Of a stretch of DNA of 16,043 bases, positions 7,635 through 15,192 are shown piece by piece. The stretch comes from Oscillospiraceae bacterium (GTDB taxonomy: Bacteria; Bacillota; Clostridia; Oscillospirales; UBA929). Each line of letters opens with the position of its first letter. Position 1 is the stretch's first letter. The stretch is from NCBI GenBank assembly GCA_031271525.1, contig JAISVO010000155.1:1-16043 (forward strand), in the 5' to 3' direction. The notes beneath the pieces were generated by a model that saw only the letters and a program-made list of their open reading frames with translations, did no database searches and was not told the DNA's origin. The translations under genes and the position numbers were made by a program.

Positions 7635-7777
7635 GCGTTTTTTCAGGGTTTTGCAAAAAAGTTTGCTAAAATGAAGGTCTGTCCATATTTACTGCCGATC
7701 ATGGCTTTCGGCACCTCGCGGCGTGCTTGCCCCTTCGCCCGTTATAAACTCCGAGGAAACGCTCCGCAACATTTTGC
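7635..7777. other. Gap between the divergent nusA and rny promoters
   Basis: About 140 bases between two back-to-back promoters, part of a 360-base non-coding stretch (7535-7894). I see AT-rich runs near 7636-7672, including the palindrome TTTTGCAAAA (7649-7658), but no convincing ORF, riboswitch or RNA gene. A regulator site could lie here; none is recognisable. Confidence 0.5.
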
Positions 7778-7806
7778 TTGACATAACGCGCCTTTTTCTA
7801 TAGAAT
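7778..7806 (+). promoter_or_regulatory. Sigma-A-type promoter of rny-ymdB
   Basis: A perfect TTGACA (7778-7783) and TAGAAT (7801-7806) are separated by 17 bases. The start of transcription would be near 7813, giving a leader of about 80 bases and excluding the in-frame ATG at 7814 as the rny start. Confidence 0.88.
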
Positions 7807-7894
7807 ATAACAGATGATAACTTTGTATTGTTTCGGGAATGAAAGCCCGTGCCCTTGCATAGTACTCATACTAAATTTTTACGGAGGTGCCCCT

Positions 7895-9448
7895 GTGCCC
7901 GATGCACTGCAAATCATTCTCCCAGTGCTGACTCTGCTGGTCGGATTCGCAGTCGCGTTCCCCCTTGGTATCCGGTATCGGAAGAACGTTGCGGAAAAAG
8001 AGATCGCCAGCGCGGAAGAAGAAGCCCGGCGGATCGTGAACGAAGCCATTAAGGCGTCCGAGAGCAAAAAGCGCGAAGCGCTGCTGGAAGCTAAAGACGA
8101 AATCCACAAAAACCGCCAGGAGGCGGAACGCGAATTGAAAGACCGTCGCGCGGAGTTGCAAAAGCAAGAACGCCGCTTGCAGCAAAAAGAGGAGAACTAC
8201 GACAAAAAACTGGAAAACCTTGAGCGAAAAGAAGAACAGCTCACCGATAAACACAAGGCGGCGGACGAGGCCCGGGAGGAAATCTCCCTGATCAAGCGCG
8301 GCCAGATCGAAATGCTGGAGAAATTGTCCGGCTTCTCCACCGAAGAGGCAAAGGTCTACTTAATCAAAAACGTGGAGAGCGAAGTCACCCACGAGATGGC
8401 GATGAAAATCAAGGACATCGAGGAGCGTTGCAAAGATGACGCCGACCAAAAAGCCCGCGAGATCATCTCCCTCGCAATCCAGAAAGTCGCGAGCGACCAC
8501 GTCACCGAAGCGACCGTATCGGTCGTCCATCTGCCGAACGACGAGATGAAGGGCCGGATCATCGGCCGCGAGGGACGGAATATCCGAACCCTTGAAACCT
8601 TGACCGGCGTCGACCTGATCATCGACGATACCCCCGAGGCGATCACCCTCTCCTCCTTCGATCCGGTGCGCCGCGAAACAGCCCGCCTAAGCCTTGAAAA
8701 GCTGATCGTAGACGGACGGATCCATCCCGCCCGTATCGAGGAGGTTGTGGAGAAATCCAAGAAGGAGATCGAGTCGATCATCCGCTCCGAGGGCGAACGC
8801 GCAACCTTCGAAACCGGCGTCCACGGCATCCATCCTGAGGTTATTAAGCTGCTGGGACGGATGAAGTACCGTACAAGCTACGGGCAGAACGTCCTGCAGC
8901 ATTCGATCGAAGTCTCCCTGCTGTCCGGGCTGATGGCCTCCGAATTGGGGATCGACCCGATGCTCGCGAAACGTGCCGGGCTTCTGCACGACTTGGGCAA
9001 GGCGATTGATCACGAGGTTGAGGGAAGCCATGTCGCGATCGGCGTCGACCTCGCCCGGAAGTATAAAGAAAATAACGAGGTGCTCCACGCGATTCAGGCT
9101 CACCACGGAGACGTGGAGCCAAAGACGATCATCGCGAGCCTAGTGCAAGCTGCGGACGCCATATCGGCGGCGCGTCCGGGAGCGCGGCGCGAGAATCTGG
9201 AGAACTATATCAAGAGGCTTGAGAAGCTGGAGGAGCTTGCCTGCTCCTTCGACGGCGTCGACAAATCTTTCGCCATCCAAGCGGGGCGTGAGATCCGGAT
9301 CATGGTCAAGCCGGAGGCTGTCAACGACGACCGGATGATTCTGCTCGCAAGGGAGCTTGCCAAGAAGATTGAAGCCGACCTCGAATACCCGGGCCAGATC
9401 AAGGTCCACCTCATCCGGGAGATTCGGCATATCGAATACGCGAAGTGA
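7895..9448 (+). CDS. rny: Ribonuclease Y
   Basis: A 517-residue membrane-anchored endoribonuclease that initiates mRNA decay in Firmicutes. The N-terminal membrane helix spans about residues 5-23. A long Glu/Lys/Arg-rich coiled coil follows (about 30-190; EKEIASAEEEARRIVNEA). The KH domain begins at GRIIGREGRNIRTLE (220-234). The HD phosphohydrolase domain contains His336 (LQHSIEV), the His365-Asp366 pair (LLHDLGKAIDHE) and AHHGD near 402-406. Its length equals the family norm (about 520). The frame opens 27 codons earlier, but the GTG at 7895 has GGAGG seven bases upstream and gives the expected N-terminus MPDALQIILPV. Its stop overlaps the ymdB start by GTGA. Confidence 0.97.
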   Translation: MPDALQIILPVLTLLVGFAVAFPLGIRYRKNVAEKEIASAEEEARRIVNEAIKASESKKREALLEAKDEIHKNRQEAERELKDRRAELQKQERRLQQKEENYDKKLENLERKEEQLTDKHKAADEAREEISLIKRGQIEMLEKLSGFSTEEAKVYLIKNVESEVTHEMAMKIKDIEERCKDDADQKAREIISLAIQKVASDHVTEATVSVVHLPNDEMKGRIIGREGRNIRTLETLTGVDLIIDDTPEAITLSSFDPVRRETARLSLEKLIVDGRIHPARIEEVVEKSKKEIESIIRSEGERATFETGVHGIHPEVIKLLGRMKYRTSYGQNVLQHSIEVSLLSGLMASELGIDPMLAKRAGLLHDLGKAIDHEVEGSHVAIGVDLARKYKENNEVLHAIQAHHGDVEPKTIIASLVQAADAISAARPGARRENLENYIKRLEKLEELACSFDGVDKSFAIQAGREIRIMVKPEAVNDDRMILLARELAKKIEADLEYPGQIKVHLIREIRHIEYAK

Positions 9449-10218
9449 ACCTGCTCGCCTTCGGCGATGTGTGCGGCGAGGCGGGACTTCGGATCGCAGA
9501 GGCTAAGCTTCGCCCGCTGAAACATTTTTACGGCTCGGACATCTGCGTTGTCAACGGGGAAAACGCGGATGTCCTTGGCTTACGCCCCGAACAGTCGCGG
9601 CGTCTGTTCGACGCCGGAGCGGAAGTCGTGACGTTGGGCAACCATGTGTGGAACCGGCCTCAGATCATCCCCGAGCTGAACGATAACCCCTACCTCCTCC
9701 GTCCCCTCAACTATGGCGGTCCGGTGCCGGGGGAGGGGACGGCGCGTCTACTGCTGCGGAGCGGGCGATGTATGACAGTCGCCTGTCTTTTAGGTCGCCT
9801 GCACTGCGAATGGAACGCCGACAACCCCTTCCGGGTGCTGGAAGCGCTGATTAAGAACCGTCCGGACGACCTGTTCGCGGTGGATTTCCACGCCGAGGCG
9901 ACCAGCGAGAAGGTCGCGCTGGCGCACTGCTTCGACGGGCGGGTTTCGGCGGTCTTCGGCACCCATACCCATGTGCAAACATCTGATGAGCGTGTCCTGC
10001 CGGGCGGTACCGGCTTTATCTGCGACCTCGGCATGACGGGGCCAGCCCATTCGGTGCTGGGCGTCAGGGCGGAACAGTCGGTCGCGGCGTTCTTGGGCGG
10101 AGTCCCCCAGCGCTACGAATCCCCCCTCACCGCAGCCGTCATGGAGGGCGCGGTCTTTGAAATCGATGAAAAAACCGGGAAGTGTCTCCGCGTGGAGCGG
10201 TTGAGAATTGAGGAGTAG
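9445..10218 (+). CDS. ymdB: YmdB-type metallophosphoesterase (2',3'-cNMP phosphodiesterase family)
   Basis: A 257-residue calcineurin-like phosphoesterase. Metal-ligand motifs are visible: FGDVCG (Asp8), VNGEN (Glu39, Asn40), LGNHVWN (Asn66, His67), VDFHAE (His149) and GTHTHVQT (His174, His176). In Bacillus YmdB hydrolyses 2',3'-cyclic nucleotides and affects biofilm and motility gene expression, partly together with RNase Y. The GTG start at 9445 overlaps the rny stop and has only a weak ribosome binding site, so translational coupling is likely. The N-terminal motif is GDVCGEAG where most members have GDIVGKPG, a mild divergence. Function is assigned by family; the substrate is inferred. 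Confidence 0.93.
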   Translation: MNLLAFGDVCGEAGLRIAEAKLRPLKHFYGSDICVVNGENADVLGLRPEQSRRLFDAGAEVVTLGNHVWNRPQIIPELNDNPYLLRPLNYGGPVPGEGTARLLLRSGRCMTVACLLGRLHCEWNADNPFRVLEALIKNRPDDLFAVDFHAEATSEKVALAHCFDGRVSAVFGTHTHVQTSDERVLPGGTGFICDLGMTGPAHSVLGVRAEQSVAAFLGGVPQRYESPLTAAVMEGAVFEIDEKTGKCLRVERLRIEE

Positions 10219-10384
10219 GGGAATCGGGAATGAAAAAACGCTCTTTGCCCTGACCGCCGTCTGGGAGCGGCAGCAATCGGACCCCGCCCTCTTTGACGTG
10301 TATACCTGCACGCCAGCGACGGGGGGAATTCAAGACGGGCAGGAAGACATACCTCCCGGATGACGCCATACCCGCCGTACGCAC
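10219..10384. other. Non-coding stretch after ymdB, possible remnant ORF
   Basis: Between the ymdB stop and the terminator hairpin there is one short plus-strand open frame, ending at a TGA near 10362 (LTAVWERQQSDPALFDVYTC within it). It has no convincing start with a ribosome binding site and I do not recognise it. It may be a decayed gene end or chance. Confidence 0.25.
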
Positions 10385-10412
10385 AACCCCCGCCCTTTCC
10401 GGGGCGGGGGTT
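10385..10412. terminator. Bidirectional terminator-like hairpin between ymdB and the spore protein gene
   Basis: A perfect 11-bp inverted repeat, AACCCCCGCCC (10385-10395) and GGGCGGGGGTT (10402-10412), closes a 6-base loop. It sits between convergent genes (ymdB and the SASP gene). The T-tracts are short, so it would work mainly through a very stable stem. Confidence 0.7.
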
Positions 10413-10438
10413 GCTTTGCCGAACCGGGCGCGCTTTGC

Positions 10439-10627
10439 TTACTTGCCGCGCTCGTAGCTCTCGATCATCTTCTTGACCATCTGTCCGCCGATGCTTCCGG
10501 CTTGCTTGGAGGTCAGGTCACCGTTGTAACCGGCTTTGAGGCTGACGCCCACATCGGAGGCGGCTTCCATCTTAAAGCGGTTCATGGCTTCTTTCGCGTC
10601 GGGGACGACATAATTGCTGCTAGCCAT
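10439..10627 (-). CDS. Alpha/beta-type small acid-soluble spore protein (SASP)
   Basis: A 62-residue DNA-binding spore coat-core protein that saturates and protects the chromosome in dormant spores and is degraded at germination. The typical features are NRFKMEAASDVGV (16-28), which covers the cleavage region of germination protease GPR, and the highly conserved GYNGDLTSKQAGSIGGQMVKKMIE (33-56). The ATG at 10627 has AGGAG twelve bases upstream, rather far. A sigma-G-like promoter lies upstream. It is transcribed alone, divergent from glgP. It shows that the organism forms, or descends from, endospore formers. Confidence 0.96.
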   Translation of the reverse strand: MASSNYVVPDAKEAMNRFKMEAASDVGVSLKAGYNGDLTSKQAGSIGGQMVKKMIESYERGK

Positions 10628-10676
10628 AGAATTTTGTCACTCCTAGAACTTGATTCCGCGCTTTCTTGCGCCACCC

Positions 10677-10705
10677 TATTATGCGCCGCGTTTCGGCATT
10701 TATGT
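10677..10705 (-). promoter_or_regulatory. Sigma-G-like forespore promoter of the spore protein gene
   Basis: On the minus strand CATAATA (10677-10683) fits the sigma-G -10 pattern CATNHTA. ACATA (10701-10705) matches four of five positions of the -35 pattern GHATR, with a 17-base spacer. It lies about 50 bases before the SASP start. SASP genes are classic sigma-G targets. Confidence 0.6.
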
Positions 10706-10767
10706 TGTTAAGTTTTTCTGGTTGAAATGAAACGCGTCGGGGACGCGGCACATCCCAAAAATCACAC

Positions 10768-10796
10768 TTGCCAAACGTCCCCTTATTTGATAGAAT
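10768..10796 (+). promoter_or_regulatory. Sigma-A-type promoter of glgP
   Basis: TTGCCA (10768-10773) and TAGAAT (10791-10796) are separated by 17 bases. The transcript would start near 10803, about 40 bases before the glgP ATG. Confidence 0.75.
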
Positions 10797-10844
10797 CACA
10801 ATGCAAAGGCGGGTGCCCGAATAAACGATTAAGGCGGCGGAGAT

Positions 10845-13283
10845 ATGCTCACCGATCAATCTACCTTTCGGATGAATTTCAAGCGGGACTTTGAAAAAGC
10901 GGTTGCCAGCCAATTCGGCAAGTCCATCGACGACGCCTCGGACAAGGACCGCTGCGCCGCGCTGTCGAAAATCGTGCGGGATGTGTTGACCGAGCGCTGG
11001 GTGCAGACCAACAACCAATATAAGTCACAGAACACCCGGCAGGTCTACTATTTCTCGCTGGAGTTCCTGATGGGGCAGTGCCTCGAGTCGCACCTCATCT
11101 ATCTGGGCGTGCGGGACATCTGCGAACAGCAGCTCCGCGAAATGGGGCTCGATTTTCAGGAGATCCTCGCGGCCGAACCGGACGCCGGCCTCGGTAACGG
11201 GGGGCTAGGACGGCTTGCCGCCTGTTTCCTCGACTCGATGGCGTCCCTCCGGTTGCCGGGTCACGGCTGCGGCATCCGCTACCGGCACGGACTCTTCACC
11301 CAAGAAATCCACGACGGCTATCAGGTGGAGCTCGCCGACGGCTGGCTGCGGGAGAAGAGCGTCTGGGAGATCCGGAAGCCCGACAAAGCCGTGGAGGTCC
11401 TTTTTAACGGCCGGGTGGAAACCACCTTCGACAGCAACGGGGAGGCTCATTTCGAGACATACGACGCGATGCGGGTCATCGCGGTGCCCTATGATATCCC
11501 GGTGCCGGGATATGAGAACGATACCGTCAACACCCTCCGCCTGTGGCGGGCGGAATCGGTGGAGCAGGAAATCGACTTCGCGTCGTTCAGCCGGGGCGAC
11601 TACATCGGCGCCCGTTTGAACAGTTATCTCGCGGAATCAATCTCCGAGGTGCTGTACCCGGACGACTCCAACTACCAAAACAAAGTCCTCCGCCTAAAGC
11701 AGCAGTATTTCCTCTGCTCGGCGGGCCTTCAATCAATCCTCCGCACCTATTCGGGCAAGACCGGGCGCGACATGCGGAAATTCGCCGACCATATCTGCAT
11801 CCAGATCAACGACACCCATCCGGCGCTCTGCGTCCCGGAACTGATGCGCCTATTGATGGATGTCCACGGGCTGGGCTGGGATGAGGCGTGGTCTGTCACG
11901 ATCCGGACGATCGCCTACACAAACCACACAATCCTCCCCGAAGCGCTGGAGAAGTGGCCGATCGATACCCTGCGGGAGCTCCTCCCCCGAATCTATATGA
12001 TCATCGAGGAAATCAACCGCCGTTTCTGCGCCGAGCTTGCCGAGGTCTACCCCGGCGAGCCGGACCGCTGGAGCCGGATGGCGGTCGTCGGCGACGGGGT
12101 GGTGCGGATGGCGCACCTCGCGATCGTCGGCTCCTTCTCGGTTAACGGCGTGGCGGCGGTTCACTCCGAGCTTTTGAAGAACGTCGTGCTGAAAGACTTC
12201 TCCGCCTATTATCCCCAAAAATTCAACAACAAGACGAATGGGATCACCCACCGCCGCTGGCTGGTCAAGAGCAACCCCGAACTGACCGGCTTCCTCACGG
12301 AGGCCATCGGCTCGGCATGGATCGCCGACCCATCCGGCCTGATCAGGCTGCAAGCCCTCAAGGATGACAGTGCGGCTCTGCAGACGCTGGAAAAGATTAA
12401 ACACCGGAACAAAGAAAAGCTCGCCGCTTACATACGGGAGCGGAACGGTGTGACCGTCGATCCGGGTGCGATCTTCGACGTACAGGTCAAGCGGATCCAC
12501 GGGTATAAGCGCCAGTTGATGAACCTGCTGCACATTCTGCACCTGTATGAGTCCCTCCGCAACGGCAAGGAAATCGGCGCGCCGAGGGTCTTCATCATGG
12601 CGGGCAAAGCCGCCCCGAGCTACTACTTCGCGAAGAAGGTCGTCAAGCTGGCGAACGAAATCGCGGCGGCGATTGAGCGGGAGCCAAAGTGCAAAGGAAA
12701 ACTCTCGCTGGTGTTTTTGGCGAACTATGGTATCTCGATCGCGGAACGCATCTTTCCCGGGGCCGAGGTGAGCGAGCAGATTTCCACGGCTTCCAAAGAG
12801 GCGTCGGGTACGTCGAATATGAAATTTATGATGAACGGTGCGGTCACCCTCGGCACCTCCGACGGCGCGAATATCGAAATCTTTGAGGCGGTGGGGGACG
12901 AGAACGCCTTCCGCTTCGGACTGAGCGTCGCCGAGGTGCTCAGCTACTACGAGAATGGCGGCTACAACCCGCACAGCGTCATGGACGCCGATCCGCGCCT
13001 GCGGAGTGTTTTGAAGCTTTTGCAGGGAGGGCTGAGCGAACGCCTCTCGGAGGATGAGTTCATCAACATCGTCTGCAGTCTGCTCGATTACGGCGACGAG
13101 TTCTTCGTCCTGCGCGACTTCGACGCTTATGTCACGGCGCAGAAGGATGTGTCGGCGGCGTACCTTGACCGCTCCCGCTGGAACCGGATGAGCCTTATGA
13201 ACATCGCGCACAGCGGAGTTTTCGCCTCGGACAACACAATCCGCCAGTACGCGAGTGAGATATGGCGGATCGTACCCCGATAG
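10845..13283 (+). CDS. glgP: Glycogen / alpha-glucan phosphorylase (GT35)
   Basis: An 812-residue cytoplasmic enzyme that removes glucose from alpha-1,4-glucan ends with phosphate, giving glucose 1-phosphate. The length matches E. coli GlgP (about 815). Visible signatures are VYYFSLEFLMGQ near residue 66, LGNGGLGRLAACFLDS (about 114-130) and the pyridoxal-phosphate site EASGTSNMKFMMNGA with the cofactor lysine at Lys660, followed by TLGTSDGANIEI. The ATG at 10845 is preceded by AAGGCGG at seven bases. It has its own promoter and terminator, and no other glycogen gene lies nearby. It is divergent from a spore gene. Glycogen as the substrate, rather than maltodextrin or starch oligomers, is inferred from family membership. 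Confidence 0.97.
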   Translation: MLTDQSTFRMNFKRDFEKAVASQFGKSIDDASDKDRCAALSKIVRDVLTERWVQTNNQYKSQNTRQVYYFSLEFLMGQCLESHLIYLGVRDICEQQLREMGLDFQEILAAEPDAGLGNGGLGRLAACFLDSMASLRLPGHGCGIRYRHGLFTQEIHDGYQVELADGWLREKSVWEIRKPDKAVEVLFNGRVETTFDSNGEAHFETYDAMRVIAVPYDIPVPGYENDTVNTLRLWRAESVEQEIDFASFSRGDYIGARLNSYLAESISEVLYPDDSNYQNKVLRLKQQYFLCSAGLQSILRTYSGKTGRDMRKFADHICIQINDTHPALCVPELMRLLMDVHGLGWDEAWSVTIRTIAYTNHTILPEALEKWPIDTLRELLPRIYMIIEEINRRFCAELAEVYPGEPDRWSRMAVVGDGVVRMAHLAIVGSFSVNGVAAVHSELLKNVVLKDFSAYYPQKFNNKTNGITHRRWLVKSNPELTGFLTEAIGSAWIADPSGLIRLQALKDDSAALQTLEKIKHRNKEKLAAYIRERNGVTVDPGAIFDVQVKRIHGYKRQLMNLLHILHLYESLRNGKEIGAPRVFIMAGKAAPSYYFAKKVVKLANEIAAAIEREPKCKGKLSLVFLANYGISIAERIFPGAEVSEQISTASKEASGTSNMKFMMNGAVTLGTSDGANIEIFEAVGDENAFRFGLSVAEVLSYYENGGYNPHSVMDADPRLRSVLKLLQGGLSERLSEDEFINIVCSLLDYGDEFFVLRDFDAYVTAQKDVSAAYLDRSRWNRMSLMNIAHSGVFASDNTIRQYASEIWRIVPR

Positions 13284-13293
13284 ATAAAAGAAC

Positions 13294-13323
13294 ACAGGGA
13301 AACGGGGTACCCCGCTTCCCTGT
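13294..13323 (+). terminator. Terminator of glgP
   Basis: ACAGGGAA pairs with TTCCCTGT. After one A/C mismatch, CGGG pairs with CCCG around the loop GTAC. It lies ten bases after the glgP stop and is followed by TATTTAAAG. Confidence 0.78.
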
Positions 13324-13344
13324 TATTTAAAGTGCCCCGTCACA

Positions 13345-13374
13345 TTGCTGTGCCCCCGGCGCACACCCTATTCT
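13345..13374 (+). promoter_or_regulatory. Possible promoter of rpe-mtnA
   Basis: TTGCTG (13345-13350) and TATTCT (13369-13374) are separated by 18 bases. They lie between the glgP terminator and the rpe GTG. Both hexamers are imperfect; the position behind a terminator supports the call. Confidence 0.45.
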
Positions 13375-13394
13375 ATGGATATGGACGGATCATT

Positions 13395-14063
13395 GTGAAA
13401 CGTTTGGAACCTTCCCTGCTGGCAGCCGACCCCCTCCGTCTGGCAAGTCAGATGGAAGCCGCCGAGAGAGGCGGCGCGGGCGGCTGGCACCTAGACATTA
13501 TGGATGGGCATTTTGTGCCGAACCTGTCCTTCGGACCCCACATCTGCGCGGGAATCGCGAAACGCACCCGCCTGCCGGTCACCGCCCACCTGATGGTGGA
13601 GAACCCGCAAAACTTTGTCTCCCCCTTCCTCGAAGCCGGGGCGGCGACCGTGCTGCTGCACGTTGAAACCGAGACTACCGAGGTTCTAACCGGCTTGCTG
13701 ACCCGCATTCGGGACGCCGGAGCGGCTCCCGGCGTGGTGCTCCGCCCGAAAACCCCCTTGGAAGCCGTCCTGCCGACTCTGCCGTTTGCGGATACCGTGC
13801 TGCTGATGTCGGTGGAGCCGGGATTTGGGGGGCAGCCCCTCCTACCCGAGAGCTTTTCTCGGATCCGCGCCCTCCGCGCGCTGCTCGACCGCGAGAAGCC
13901 CGGCACCCCGCTGATGCTGGACGGCGGCGTCACGTTGGACAATACCCCCAATCTGCTGGAAGCGGGGGTGGATCTCTTTGTCGCCGGAAACTCGGTTTTC
14001 GGCGCGCCCGACATTGAAGAAACCTGCCGGTCGTTTTGCCGGCGGATCGGAGAGCCGGTATGA
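13395..14063 (+). CDS. rpe: Ribulose-phosphate 3-epimerase
   Basis: A 222-residue TIM-barrel enzyme that interconverts ribulose 5-phosphate and xylulose 5-phosphate. It shows EPSLLAADPLRL with Ser7, WHLDIMDGHFVPN with His32 and the catalytic Asp34, His65 in TAHLMVENP, MSVEPGFGGQ (138-147), LDGGV with the second catalytic Asp176, and the phosphate-binding GNSVFG (198-203). The frame is open 21 codons further upstream. The GTG at 13395 gives the expected N-terminus and length (215-225) and lies just after a candidate promoter, so I chose it. Its Shine-Dalgarno (GGACGGA) is only fair. Its stop overlaps mtnA by ATGA. Confidence 0.95.
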   Translation: MKRLEPSLLAADPLRLASQMEAAERGGAGGWHLDIMDGHFVPNLSFGPHICAGIAKRTRLPVTAHLMVENPQNFVSPFLEAGAATVLLHVETETTEVLTGLLTRIRDAGAAPGVVLRPKTPLEAVLPTLPFADTVLLMSVEPGFGGQPLLPESFSRIRALRALLDREKPGTPLMLDGGVTLDNTPNLLEAGVDLFVAGNSVFGAPDIEETCRSFCRRIGEPV

Positions 14064-15106
14064 GCCGGTTACTGCCCGACACCGTCCGTCTGGACGCGGA
14101 AAACGGCGTTTTGCTGGCGATCGACCAAAGTAAGCTGCCGAACTCGCTGGAACTGATCGCCTTAAAAACCCCCGAAGAGATACGGGACGCCATACGGGCG
14201 CTCAAGATTCGGGGAGCCCCCGCTATCGGGGTCGCCGCCGCGATGGGATATTATCTTGCCGCGAGGAACGGGGCGTATCCCGATACAGACAGCCTGACTG
14301 CCGCGCTGAAGGAGGCGAAGGCTGTCCTCGCGTCGTCCCGGCCCACCGCCGTCAACCTTTTTTGGGCGCTGGAGCGGATGGACAAAGCTTTTCATAAGCA
14401 CCACGCTGCTCCTGTCGGGGAGATCACCGAAGCGCTTCTAGCTGAAGCCGGGGCAATCCGGGACGAGGATATCGCGGCTTGCCGGGCGATCGGCGAACAT
14501 GGGGTCAAGCTCCTAAAAGACGGCTGCGGGGTGCTGACCCACTGCAACGCCGGCTGGCTCGCCGCCGTCCGGTACGGCACCGCTCTCGCGCCGGTTTACT
14601 TGGCGCACGAGCAGGGGGTACGCCTAAAGGTCTTTGCCGGCGAGACACGTCCCCTGTTGCAGGGGGCAAGGCTGACCGCTTTTGAATTGAGCCGCGCCGG
14701 GATCGATGTGACGCTGATCGCCGACAACATGGCGTCCCGGGTGATGCGGAACGGTTGGGTCGACGCCGTGATCACCGGCTGCGATCGCGTCGCGGCAAAC
14801 GGCGATGTCTGCAATAAGGTTGGCACCTCGGGGCTCGCCGTGCTGGCGGCCTACTACGGCATCCCTTTCTATGTCTGCGCGCCGGTCTCCACCATCGACC
14901 CGAAGACCCCGACCGGGGCCGGTATCCCGATTGAGGAGCGTCCCGGCTCGGAGCTGACCGAGCTTTGGTATCGCGAACCGATGACAGCTACAAATGTTCG
15001 GACGTATAACCCGTCGTTTGACGTGACGCCCCGCGCGTTGATCACGGCAATGGTCACAGAAAGGGGCATCCTGAAGCCGCCTTTTGGCATGGAACTTTTT
15101 CTGTAA
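14060..15106 (+). CDS. mtnA: S-methyl-5-thioribose-1-phosphate isomerase
   Basis: A 348-residue member of the eIF2B-like sugar-phosphate isomerase family that converts 5-methylthioribose 1-phosphate to 5-methylthioribulose 1-phosphate in methionine salvage. It shows KIRGAPAIGVAAAMG (49-63), THCNAG with the catalytic Cys162, ETRPLLQGARLTAFEL (195-210), and GCDRVAANGDVCNKVGTSG with the catalytic Asp242 (240-258). The ATG at 14060 overlaps the rpe stop and has GGAG seven bases before it; an in-frame ATG at 14036 lies inside rpe and is less likely. The residue after THCNAG is Trp (THCNAGWLA), where many homologues carry a small residue. No other methionine salvage gene is in the window, so a role on 5-deoxyribose 1-phosphate or a related pentose is possible. 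Confidence 0.93.
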   Translation: MSRLLPDTVRLDAENGVLLAIDQSKLPNSLELIALKTPEEIRDAIRALKIRGAPAIGVAAAMGYYLAARNGAYPDTDSLTAALKEAKAVLASSRPTAVNLFWALERMDKAFHKHHAAPVGEITEALLAEAGAIRDEDIAACRAIGEHGVKLLKDGCGVLTHCNAGWLAAVRYGTALAPVYLAHEQGVRLKVFAGETRPLLQGARLTAFELSRAGIDVTLIADNMASRVMRNGWVDAVITGCDRVAANGDVCNKVGTSGLAVLAAYYGIPFYVCAPVSTIDPKTPTGAGIPIEERPGSELTELWYREPMTATNVRTYNPSFDVTPRALITAMVTERGILKPPFGMELFL

Positions 15107-15123
15107 AACTTTTCGAAAATAAT

Positions 15124-15137
15124 TGAAAATATGTTTG
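15124..15137 (+). promoter_or_regulatory. SOS box (LexA operator) upstream of lexA
   Basis: TGAAAATATGTTTG matches 11 of 14 positions of the Gram-positive LexA site CGAACATATGTTCG, with the symmetric centre ATAT intact. It overlaps the -35 element of the lexA promoter, where bound LexA would block polymerase. Confidence 0.6.
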
Positions 15138-15163
15138 ATTTTTTGTTCGGGGTGTGATATGAT
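15135..15163 (+). promoter_or_regulatory. Promoter of lexA
   Basis: TTGATT (15135-15140) and TATGAT (15158-15163) are separated by 17 bases in an AT-rich stretch, unlike the coding DNA around it. Transcription would start near 15170, about 23 bases before the ATG. Confidence 0.75.
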
Positions 15164-15192
15164 ATTGTAAACGAAAGAGGGGAGGCCTTCTC

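Noticed and set aside
7814..7894. Upstream ATG start for RNase Y
   Set aside because: It coincides with the predicted transcription start, has no ribosome binding site, and the GTG at 7895 has GGAGG at seven bases.
11850..13295. Long antisense open frame (481 codons) opposite glgP
   Set aside because: It mirrors the codon phase of glgP in GC-rich DNA, has no domain I recognise and spans the glgP terminator side without its own signals.
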